Source: a bacterium
Lineage (GTDB): Bacteria > UBP13 > UBA5359
Direction of reading: 5' to 3'
Assembly: GCA_028699365.1 (NCBI GenBank)
Contig: JAQVUQ010000192.1
Span: forward strand, 1-5,753
DNA length: 5,753 bases
In this document: positions 1-5,753 of the stretch, in pieces
Position numbering within the stretch: position 1 is the first letter of the stretch
How the letters are laid out: every line of letters starts with the position of its first letter
The notes under the pieces: generated by a model
Seen by the model: the letters and a program-made list of their open reading frames with translations, nothing else
What the model was told of the DNA's origin: nothing
Databases searched by the model: none
Position numbers and translations under genes: made by a program

Positions 1-645
1 TAGCATATTGTCCACATGCTTCATCAGGGCTTCCGCTCCCTCTGTGCGGAAGAGAGGCCATTGATCCCTGTCTCTGCCGTACTGATCTGTGCTCTCCATG
101 GTCATATTCGCAAAGTTGGGTATCTCCAGGATCTTCATATCCCCTTCCTTTGTCCAGTCCTCACGGCTGGGGTGGTAGGGGATCAGTCTATCCCGGTAAT
201 AATACATGGGGTAGGAGGCATCGGCTATATAGCCCAGATCCTCCAGGGCGTTGACCATGGCGGTGCTGCCCCACAGTCTTGGAGCGCGGAAGGAGACGGT
301 CTTCTTGCCCAGAACCTGCTGCACTACGTCTGTAGCCACCTCTATGCGGTGGTAGCACTCCTCCGGCAGCACCGGCCTGACTCCGGGAATAGAGAAGAGT
401 TCATCTCCTATGGTCTCATGATAGAGGGTGTGGCAGCCTGTTTCATGACCGGCATCATCCACCATATGCACTATCTCCGGGTGAAGCTGCGCCGCCTCTC
501 CGGTAAAGAAGAAGGTGGCCCCGGCGCCGTGGCGTGCCAGCACTTCCAGTATCCTGGGTGTGCCATGCACCAGCCCCTCGTAGTAGGGCGTCCAGCTCCC
601 TATATCCGTTTCCATGTCAAAACCGAGCATTACTCTGATGTTCAT
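1..645 (-). CDS. Polysaccharide deacetylase (NodB/CE4-like), 3' end outside window
   Basis: The first 215 codons are present with no stop, so the C-terminus lies beyond position 1. The start ATG at 645 is preceded by GGGAGG (660-655) with a 9-nt spacer; M6 is a weaker alternative. Visible NodB-fold motifs are an acidic first motif FDMETD (D10, E12, D14), the GATFFFTGEAA strand around 42-52, the metal-binding pair H72 and H76 in GCHTLYHE, and RAPR at 120-123. In this family a divalent metal held by Asp and two His hydrolyses N- or O-acetyl groups (or related amide bonds) on sugars. No signal peptide or membrane segment precedes the domain, which starts within the first 10 residues, so the enzyme is probably cytoplasmic. 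It follows the glycoside hydrolase by 82 bp and is probably in its operon. The DxExD form of motif 1 resembles PuuE/PgdA-like subgroups rather than the TFDDG type; the substrate cannot be assigned. Confidence 0.88.
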   Translation of the reverse strand, partial: MNIRVMLGFDMETDIGSWTPYYEGLVHGTPRILEVLARHGAGATFFFTGEAAQLHPEIVHMVDDAGHETGCHTLYHETIGDELFSIPGVRPVLPEECYHRIEVATDVVQQVLGKKTVSFRAPRLWGSTAMVNALEDLGYIADASYPMYYYRDRLIPYHPSREDWTKEGDMKILEIPNFANMTMESTDQYGRDRDQWPLFRTEGAEALMKHVDNML

Positions 646-727
646 AAAGCGTTTCCTCCCTGATAAATGCGGAACTCGTGATACAAATGTTCAAGCCCCT
701 ATTCCGGCACTTGGCCCGCCTATATTA

Positions 728-3001
728 CTATTTTATAAACGGCCGTGCAAATGCATGGGTTATCAGTATTTCGTAATAAAAATCTATCGCAGGCAACAGT
801 ACTTCCTGCGTAAATTTTAACTTCTCTTCTATCATGTCCACATCAAAAGACCGGCCGTAAACAAAGCCGTAGCCGTAACGAAAATACTTCGCGGCCAGAT
901 CAAGCCCCAGACGGCTGTTGGCCAGATCATCTTCCACCACTTGCAGCATTCGACGATAGCTCTCATCAGCGTCCTCACTCTTCAGAGGGCCGAAAGTCCT
1001 GTCGCGCTCCATCTGGAAGCGAGCCAGATACAAGGCGCTCTTCAGAGTCACGCCTGCCATCAGGGCAACATCCATCTCCCTCTGCAAATCTGGTTTCAAA
1101 AGATCCGGCGCCTGTTCCAGAGCCCTTTGATAGTGCTCCATGCCTTCAGTCCAGATGGCGCATACCTCCTCAAGATCGGACAGAACCCTCTTCATGCCGA
1201 AGGGAGAGGCCCAGCGCTGGTCGTCAAAGTAGAGGGGGCTTCTCTTCAGGGCAGCCTTGTCTTCATCGTCCTGGGCCCACGGATCCTCAGCGGTAGCCCA
1301 AGCATCATCGCTGTAGAATTTTGCAGACAAATGCCGGGCCTGATCTCCCGACAGCAGCAGAGGATGTGCCGGGCCAAGGTACATCGGTCCACGAAAATAA
1401 GGGAAGCCGCTCAGACCGAAAGAGAAGGATAACCGGCTGAAGCTTTGGCTCAGCAGACCCCAGGCCTCAAGGCAATCCGCGGCGCCCTCTCGGCCCGCCA
1501 GTCTTTCAGCCATGGTCTTCAGGCTGTAGCCGTCGGTCGCACATCTCCATGTTTCCCGGTAGGAGATTTCCTCGGACAGCGTGCCGGTCAGACCGGTAAA
1601 GCGCCAGTTGGACAGAAAGCCTTTGGGGCGATCGCCCATCATACCCTGCCAGCGCTTCCGCCAGTTATCCATGACCGGCACATAAGGCAGATTGAGCATC
1701 TCGATGCCGATGGAACTCTCCGTCTTGATGTAGAAATCCCTTTTATCCCGGCTGCATATATCTCTCTGCAATTCGTATTTGGGCGAAGGCCCTATATAGC
1801 TGGCAGAGTAATCGAAAATAGTGCTTCTGACGCCATCCACTTCCAGCCAGGCATCCTTATCATAACAGGTCATCAGCCCGATGCGCTTGTCCATCAGAGG
1901 GATGAACTCCTTCTGCTCCCGGCTCCCGGACCAGAGGTGCGCGCTGTAGGGCCAGACTATGAACTCGCTGCCGGGATGTATATCCAGAATACGACCGGCA
2001 ATGCCGTTGACGAAATCCGCTACCGCTTCGTCGGCAGACTTGGCGGCGCAGACCGGACAGTTGGTGCCCTCCTCCGGCCGCGGATACGGTCTGGTATAGC
2101 AGTGCCAGAGGCATTCTCCGCCGATAATGGCGATAACGCCCTTGACCGTCGGCACCTTGTCCATAATATTATTGACGACGCCGGCATAGATTTCCCGTGT
2201 CAGCGTCGAGCTGCTGCAGAGGATGCTGAAGCCTTCTTCCCAGGATTGCGCTCCTTTGAGTTGCGGGTAGCGCAGAAAGATTTGATCATCGCTGCGAAGC
2301 CTGTTGGCATTGATATGCAGATAGATGCCGACATTATGCCGGGCTGCTCTCTCCGCCAGAAGACGTAGTCTATTTATGCGTCCTGTCGCCTCCCGGTTCT
2401 CCAGTTCAGGGACAGACGGTGACTGCTCAACGTAATCAAAAAGATTCATGTAAATGTGCAAGCCGTTGAAACCGTAATGGGCCATAAGATCCAGATAGCC
2501 GTCTCCATAAGTCAGAGGATCGCCGCCATCGTCAAAACCCTGATGAAACGGAGTGGCGCTGATGCGCGTGGCCGCCCCCGGCTGCACCCTGTATTCACCG
2601 GGTGCCAGATAAGCCCCCCCGCTCTCACCCATCATCCATTGCAGACGATGAGCCCCGTAGAGCGCTCCGGCGGGTGAATCACCTGTAACCTGCACTCCGT
2701 CAGGCTTTACCGTTATATTGAAACCTTCGCCGGTTTCCCCCTGCCAGGTAAGATATATGGCTCTCTTTCCGGCCGGAACCCGGCCTGTTATAAGCGGTAA
2801 GCGCAGATTGCAATACTTGCTTAAGAAAGTACATAAAGATTCGGCACCGCAGTGCGCGTGAGCATCCTCACCCTCTACAACTATGCACCATTCCCCATCA
2901 AGAACGGTTTTCCCCTCCGGATGCGGCAGCACGCTGAAGTGCCGGGGCATATCCTCCAGTTCGGCAAAGAATCTTTTATCCTGCTCAGTTATACTTATCA
3001 T
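728..3001 (-). CDS. Family-20-like glycoside hydrolase, cytoplasmic, unassigned substrate
   Basis: This 757-residue protein looks like a GH20/GH67/DUF4838-type glycosidase. Residues about 55-125 form the small alpha/beta domain seen before such barrels, with GFNITVKPDGVQVTG and the typical GALYGAHRLQWMM. A TIM-barrel region follows from about 150 to 430 (FHQGFDDGGD, HYGFNGLHIYMN, NVGIYLHINANR, GVIAIIGGE, FIVWPY). The C-terminal 300 or so residues are rich in predicted helix. The barrel strand ends in GGE (294-296), where GH20 enzymes have GGDE, so E296 is a candidate catalytic acid. C297, C301, C315 and C318 follow immediately and could bind metal or form disulfides. There is no signal peptide. 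The ATG at 3001 has AGGAG at 3014-3010 (8-nt spacer) and lies inside the end of the repressor gene (17-bp overlap), suggesting coupled translation. A beta-N-acetylhexosaminidase, alpha-glucuronidase-like or GH163-like activity is possible. The fold-level call is fairly secure; the reaction is inference. Confidence 0.72.
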   Translation of the reverse strand: MISITEQDKRFFAELEDMPRHFSVLPHPEGKTVLDGEWCIVVEGEDAHAHCGAESLCTFLSKYCNLRLPLITGRVPAGKRAIYLTWQGETGEGFNITVKPDGVQVTGDSPAGALYGAHRLQWMMGESGGAYLAPGEYRVQPGAATRISATPFHQGFDDGGDPLTYGDGYLDLMAHYGFNGLHIYMNLFDYVEQSPSVPELENREATGRINRLRLLAERAARHNVGIYLHINANRLRSDDQIFLRYPQLKGAQSWEEGFSILCSSSTLTREIYAGVVNNIMDKVPTVKGVIAIIGGECLWHCYTRPYPRPEEGTNCPVCAAKSADEAVADFVNGIAGRILDIHPGSEFIVWPYSAHLWSGSREQKEFIPLMDKRIGLMTCYDKDAWLEVDGVRSTIFDYSASYIGPSPKYELQRDICSRDKRDFYIKTESSIGIEMLNLPYVPVMDNWRKRWQGMMGDRPKGFLSNWRFTGLTGTLSEEISYRETWRCATDGYSLKTMAERLAGREGAADCLEAWGLLSQSFSRLSFSFGLSGFPYFRGPMYLGPAHPLLLSGDQARHLSAKFYSDDAWATAEDPWAQDDEDKAALKRSPLYFDDQRWASPFGMKRVLSDLEEVCAIWTEGMEHYQRALEQAPDLLKPDLQREMDVALMAGVTLKSALYLARFQMERDRTFGPLKSEDADESYRRMLQVVEDDLANSRLGLDLAAKYFRYGYGFVYGRSFDVDMIEEKLKFTQEVLLPAIDFYYEILITHAFARPFIK

Positions 3002-4052
3002 TGCTCCCTCTCCTGTCTGCGCCTCTGGTGGTATCCCTGATGACCAGACGCGGTGTAATCCGGCAATTATCCATTATTTTCTTGCCCAGCAGCATATCCA
3101 TACCTATCTCTGCCACGGCTGTATAGTCGATATCTATAGCGGTAGGCCACACCGGATACATCTGCGGTGCCAGACGATCCGAGCCTGCTATAAGAGAGAG
3201 GTCACCGGGGATATCTATCCCCTCTTCCGCAGCCTGGTGCATGATTCCCAGCGCCAGTTGCTCGTCGGCGGCGATGACGGCGGTAGGCTTGACGCCGGCC
3301 CCAAGAATATCTTTGAGACCGGCTCTGCCGCCGGCTTCACTCCATGGCTGCGTGCTGCAGAGTTCAGGCAGATAATCCAACCGTCTATCGGCCAGGCACC
3401 CGGCAAAGGCTCCCTGCAATTCTTCTCCTCCGATGCCGTTCACCAGCGCGATGCGATTGTGCCCCAGAGCACGGAGATGATCGATCATCATAGACGCAGC
3501 AGCATCGCCATTGGAAACTACACTCCCGATACCCTTTACGGGGCTTTCGTTAAAGAGGAGTACAGTCGGAAGCCGGCTGTCATGCAGGTATGAAAGCTCC
3601 TTCACATTCAATCGACTCAGAGGCAATAGACCGGAAAGCCTGTTTCCTGCTATAGCTTCATTCAGGGTATTTCCATCCAGGTGAAGGGCTCCTTTACGAT
3701 AGGTAAATATCTTTACCTCCCGACGCCTGCTGTTGGCCGCCTTTATGATCAAAGTAATCGTCTGAATAAGAAGAGGATTGCCGCTGAAGTCGTCGATGTA
3801 GATAACCCCGATATCCTTCTTCCGGCTGCGGTCAGGATCGCATACGTAAGTGCCGCTACCCTGCCGTCTCTCCAGCCATCCTTCCTCTACCAGAGCCGCC
3901 AGGGCCTGCCTGACGGTTACCGGGCTAACACCATAGTGTGCAGCCAGAGCACGCTCGGTATGGAAGCGGTCTCCCTGCCGGTGCCGGCCGCTGCACAGCT
4001 CAGCCTTGAGTTTATTCTCTATCGTCTTATACTTGAAGTTATCCATGACCAT
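2985..4052 (-). CDS. GntR-family repressor with LacI-like ligand-binding domain
   Basis: The 355-residue protein has an N-terminal GntR winged helix (about residues 7-70: YKTIENKLKAEL, then TERALAAHYGVSPVTVRQAL as helix-turn-helix and GSGTYV as the wing). A periplasmic-binding-protein/LacI sensor follows, from about 79 to 342, recognisable by GDAAASMMIDHLRALGHNRIALVNG, KPTAVIAADEQLALGI, GIDIPGDLSLIAGSD and a closing PRLVIRDTTR. This is the architecture of AraR: a dimer that leaves its operator when a sugar or derivative binds. The usual LacI GFDD is AGSD here, and TTV is TAI. The gene begins 76 bp after the phosphoesterase stop and overlaps the hydrolase start, so it probably controls that operon and itself through the palindromes at 4057-4072 and 4110-4127. 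The start is uncertain: ATG at 4052 (GAG 8 nt upstream) or ATG at 4046 (GGGA 5 nt upstream). The effector is unknown. Confidence 0.92.
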   Translation of the reverse strand: MVMDNFKYKTIENKLKAELCSGRHRQGDRFHTERALAAHYGVSPVTVRQALAALVEEGWLERRQGSGTYVCDPDRSRKKDIGVIYIDDFSGNPLLIQTITLIIKAANSRRREVKIFTYRKGALHLDGNTLNEAIAGNRLSGLLPLSRLNVKELSYLHDSRLPTVLLFNESPVKGIGSVVSNGDAAASMMIDHLRALGHNRIALVNGIGGEELQGAFAGCLADRRLDYLPELCSTQPWSEAGGRAGLKDILGAGVKPTAVIAADEQLALGIMHQAAEEGIDIPGDLSLIAGSDRLAPQMYPVWPTAIDIDYTAVAEIGMDMLLGKKIMDNCRITPRLVIRDTTRGADRRGSNDKYN

Positions 4053-4056
4053 CCCA

Positions 4057-4072
4057 ATTGCTCTATAGCATT
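4057..4072. promoter_or_regulatory. Putative repressor operator O1
   Basis: The plus strand reads ATTGCTCTATAGCATT, an imperfect palindrome with arms ATTGCT and AGCA(T)T around CTAT. It matches the reverse complement of the second site (4111-4126) at 15 of 16 positions. It ends 4 bp before the outer ATG and 10 bp before the inner ATG of the repressor gene, so a bound protein would block transcription initiation or early elongation. The 16-bp two-fold symmetry equals that of operators of the GntR-LacI hybrid AraR. That this repressor binds here is inference from position. Confidence 0.75.
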
Positions 4073-4078
4073 TATGGT

Positions 4079-4084
4079 ATTATT
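4079..4084 (-). promoter_or_regulatory. Possible -10 element of the repressor operon
   Basis: On the minus strand this reads AATAAT, five of six matches to TATAAT. No good -35 hexamer is seen 16-18 bp upstream. If it is used, transcription would start near 4072, placing O1 over the first transcribed bases and O2 centred around -46, a common layout for repression. An alternative is the extended -10 TGCTATAGA inside O1, but it would leave almost no leader before the start codon. Weak evidence. Confidence 0.3.
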
Positions 4085-4109
4085 CGACGTCGTTGCGGAT
4101 ATTCCTGCC

Positions 4110-4127
4110 GATTGCTATAGAGCAATC
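4110..4127. promoter_or_regulatory. Putative repressor operator O2
   Basis: The plus strand reads GATTGCTATAGAGCAATC: perfect 7-bp arms GATTGCT and AGCAATC around ATAG. It lies in inverted orientation to O1, with a perfect shared 14-bp core and a centre-to-centre distance of 54 bp, close to five helical turns, which would let two dimers sit on roughly the same DNA face. It begins 1 bp beyond the phosphoesterase stop codon. The arms could form a short hairpin in the upstream transcript, but there is no following T-run, so a terminator role is unlikely. Confidence 0.78.
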
Positions 4128-4128
4128 C

Positions 4129-5082
4129 TCAGTCCACATCCACTACATGTTCAGTATAGGTCGGCCGGTTCGGGTCGTTATTGACGGATACCCAGCGCAC
4201 TGTGCAGCCTTTTTCCGATGATTCTGCCGAAATTTGCCTGTCCCAGGTTTCATCCGTCGTATATCCCATGTAGATAGCCGGGCTGAACCATGATGCGGTC
4301 TCGCCCACTGCTTGACTGAAGTTGCAGTGAATATGCCCGGAATAGTTACCGGCGATGTGATCCTTGTAACTTCTTGTAAACTTCCTGACTTTATCCATAT
4401 CGGCGGCTGTAATAAGATACCGGTCTGCTGCAGCAAAACCGGTGCGGTATATGGGGATATGCGTCATCATGATGATGTTCTCATACTTGGGTTTGGCGCA
4501 GTTGGTGATATCGTTGGTAAACCATGGCCACGAGCCGCCTGTAAAGTCATGCAACTCGGCATACTCTTTTCCCGCTGTCCGGGGATTGAAGTCAGGACAG
4601 ACAAAGTGCACCCCTTTGTAGTCAAAGGAGAAATTCTGCAGGTACTTCCCGTCTACCGGAATCGACGCCTTGCTCCAGTTGGTGACCCCGGAAAAATCCG
4701 AGATATAGGTGTACTGGGGAGAAAACGTGGTGTTGAATTCCGCATCAACATTACGCTCGTTATCGCCTATGAGAGGAACATAGGGAACACCGGCGGTGTT
4801 CAGTTGATCCAGTATACCTTTGGCCGTAGCCATGTTGGTGCCGCCCCAGGCGATATCTCCCAGGACGAAAACCAGCTCGATATGATCGGTGTTCTTGTTG
4901 GCGATAATCCAGTTGACCGCCGTTTGCAGTTTATCCTGATGCGACGCCGTACCGTCGATATGGGGATCGGTAATCACCGCAAAGCCGAATTGAGCGCTGT
5001 AACCGGGAGAAGCAAAGAGACATACCGCTAATGCCGTTGCAAAACAGAAATCTCTGATACTCGAAAGAATGGTCTTACTCAT
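4129..5082 (-). CDS. Exported calcineurin-like metallophosphoesterase
   Basis: The 317-residue protein carries the full set of metallophosphoesterase motifs: DPH (D39, H41), GD (G75, D76), GDNE (106-109, N108 as ligand), TH (H208) and GHIH (H250, H252). These hold two metal ions that hydrolyse phosphomono- or diesters. The N-terminus has a basic start (K3, R10), a hydrophobic stretch at about 12-24 (FCFATALAVCLFA) and a likely signal peptidase site after GYSA (residue 30), so it is predicted to be secreted or periplasmic. The ATG at 5082 follows AGGAGG (5094-5089) with a 6-nt spacer, a strong start. GDNE instead of GNHE is a known variant of this superfamily. The 88-bp gap from the toxin gene shows no convincing promoter or terminator. 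No lipobox or sorting domain is seen. The substrate is unknown, and the link to the sugar operon is position only. Confidence 0.9.
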   Translation of the reverse strand: MSKTILSSIRDFCFATALAVCLFASPGYSAQFGFAVITDPHIDGTASHQDKLQTAVNWIIANKNTDHIELVFVLGDIAWGGTNMATAKGILDQLNTAGVPYVPLIGDNERNVDAEFNTTFSPQYTYISDFSGVTNWSKASIPVDGKYLQNFSFDYKGVHFVCPDFNPRTAGKEYAELHDFTGGSWPWFTNDITNCAKPKYENIIMMTHIPIYRTGFAAADRYLITAADMDKVRKFTRSYKDHIAGNYSGHIHCNFSQAVGETASWFSPAIYMGYTTDETWDRQISAESSEKGCTVRWVSVNNDPNRPTYTEHVVDVD

Positions 5083-5170
5083 CTTTCTCCTCCTGCAGAT
5101 GTTTCAGCAGGCCCAGACGACAAAGAAGGTCTTCAGGCCGGCAACCATTTTGAAGTTGCGGTTGAACAGC

Positions 5171-5575
5171 TCAACTCCGACGCAGTATATCGGTAAGTTG
5201 GGCCGGCATAAGTATCGGCACGTTGCAGCATAATTCCGGCGGGAAATGCTTCATATTTCCTGTGATGATCGTACCCTGACCGAAAAAAGCAACCTCCAGA
5301 AATGGTATATCATCAGGGTCCGGCAACGAGGCGGATAGCAACCCGACGTTAATACGCTCACCCTGATGTGTGAAAATAGAAATTAGTTCTCCAATAATCT
5401 GTGATGAAAAGCCTAATTTAGGACGAGACAATACTTCTCTGTATTCCGTTAAAATGCGTTCGTCGATTAATACATGCAACAGTCCGTTGATAGTCAACCT
5501 GACTATTTCCGCGCAAGCACCGCCTGGAGTCAGCGCGGCGGAAACCAGGATATTGGTATCCAAGACAACCCTCAT
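5171..5575 (-). CDS. PIN-domain toxin of a type II toxin-antitoxin system
   Basis: This 134-residue PIN protein resembles the 'putative toxin-antitoxin toxin, PIN family' group (COG1569/TIGR00305 type). It opens with the typical RVVLDTNILVSAAL (D6, N8), has E44/E47 in the ILTEYREVL helix, and the acidic PDPDDIPFLEVA segment (D86, D88, D89, E94) followed by TGNMKHF (105-111). In this family the acidic residues coordinate Mg or Mn for RNA cleavage. Length is normal and all expected acidic positions are present, so the protein looks intact. The ATG overlaps the antitoxin stop as ATGA, and AGAGGA (5588-5583) lies 7 nt upstream, fitting coupled synthesis. The RNA target is unknown. Confidence 0.9.
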   Translation of the reverse strand: MRVVLDTNILVSAALTPGGACAEIVRLTINGLLHVLIDERILTEYREVLSRPKLGFSSQIIGELISIFTHQGERINVGLLSASLPDPDDIPFLEVAFFGQGTIITGNMKHFPPELCCNVPILMPAQLTDILRRS

Positions 5576-5753
5576 GCATCGGTCCTCTCAGCACGTCTTC
5601 TCTGCCGGCGGGTGCTTGATATAAGCTCATCTATCTCTTCAGGCGTCATTCTGTCAAGCCCTCTTTCTCGGGCTGAAGCCTGCATAGCTTCCAGTGCGGA
5701 AAATGCCCTGGCCCGGCGATTATTCTGCAGTGCGCTCTCGAGATTGTCCTTGT
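5572..5753 (-). CDS. Antitoxin partner of the PIN toxin, 5' end outside window
   Basis: Only the last 59 codons are visible (complete codons from 5751), ending in TGA at 5574-5572. The sequence includes NNRRARAFSALEAMQASARE, then RGLDRMTPEEIDELISSTRR and a basic tail RQRRRAERTDA. The pattern of MQ-A-A-x-x-GL-x-x-MT-x-EEI-x-x-I followed by an Arg-rich end is typical of the C-terminal toxin-binding tails of antitoxins encoded directly upstream of PIN toxins. The DNA-binding N-terminal domain lies outside, so its class (AbrB, Phd/YefM or ribbon-helix-helix) cannot be told. The 4-bp ATGA overlap with the toxin supports a single operon, and the pair probably represses its own promoter beyond the window. 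Confidence 0.8.
   Translation of the reverse strand, partial: KDNLESALQNNRRARAFSALEAMQASARERGLDRMTPEEIDELISSTRRQRRRAERTDA

Noticed and set aside
646-727. Possible terminator or promoter between hydrolase and deacetylase
   Set aside because: The only inverted repeat (AAGTGCC...GGGGCTT) has a mismatch and a wobble pair and no T-run. TTGAAC at 694-689 has no matching -10. Only the Shine-Dalgarno site is convincing.
1445-2368. Long plus-strand open frame (307 codons) opposite the hydrolase gene
   Set aside because: It lies entirely antisense to a well-supported gene, encodes no recognisable motif, and is explained by the codon bias of the true gene. The other plus-strand frames (16-663, 941-1432, 2883-3593, 4312-5031) are rejected for the same reason.
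3648-3656. TGCTATAGC inside the repressor gene as a third operator
   Set aside because: It shares only the first 8 bases with the operator core; the second arm is missing, so it is probably chance.
5083-5170. Terminator for the toxin operon or promoter for the phosphoesterase
   Set aside because: GTTGA-N5-TCAAC just after the toxin stop is a 5-bp stem without a T-run, and no paired -35/-10 hexamers were found.
5418-5630. Minus-strand 70-codon frame across the toxin-antitoxin junction
   Set aside because: It is out of frame with both the antitoxin tail and the PIN toxin, each of which has clear family features.

Overview
The window is a compact bacterial segment in which every supported gene lies on the minus strand. 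Read 5'->3' along that strand (high to low coordinates) the order is: the 3' end of an antitoxin gene (5753-5572), a PIN-domain toxin (5575-5171), a secreted metallophosphoesterase (5082-4129), a GntR-type repressor with a LacI-like sensor domain (4052-2985), a 757-residue family-20-like glycoside hydrolase (3001-728), and the 5' part of a NodB-type polysaccharide deacetylase (645-1, running off the window). Intergenic gaps are all under 90 bp, most starts have clear purine-rich Shine-Dalgarno sequences, and there are no RNA genes, IS elements or CRISPR arrays.

Organism: clearly a bacterium, moderately GC-rich by eye. The exact lineage cannot be read from this sequence. GntR-LacI hybrid regulators next to atypical glycoside hydrolases and deacetylases are frequent in Lentisphaerota/Planctomycetota-like and Armatimonadota-like genomes and in some Firmicutes, but this is only an inference.

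Region 1-4128 looks like one carbohydrate-use transcription unit: repressor, hydrolase and deacetylase. The repressor stop and hydrolase start overlap by 17 bp, so their translation is probably coupled. Upstream of the repressor are two near-identical 16-bp palindromes (core ATTGCT-N4-AGCAAT) centred 54 bp apart. They have the size and symmetry expected of operators for a GntR/AraR-type dimer and flank a possible promoter, so autoregulation with induction by a sugar ligand is the simplest model. Neither enzyme has a signal peptide, so the pair probably acts in the cytoplasm on an imported oligosaccharide, plausibly one carrying N-acetyl groups; the substrate is not known.

Region 4129-5082 encodes an exported calcineurin-like phosphoesterase with all metal ligands present. 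Region 5171-5753 is a type II toxin-antitoxin module with the usual 4-bp ATGA overlap. Neither has an obvious functional tie to the sugar operon.

The points most worth following are the paired operators, and the hydrolase, which has a GGE in place of the GGDE expected in family 20 and four cysteines directly after it.
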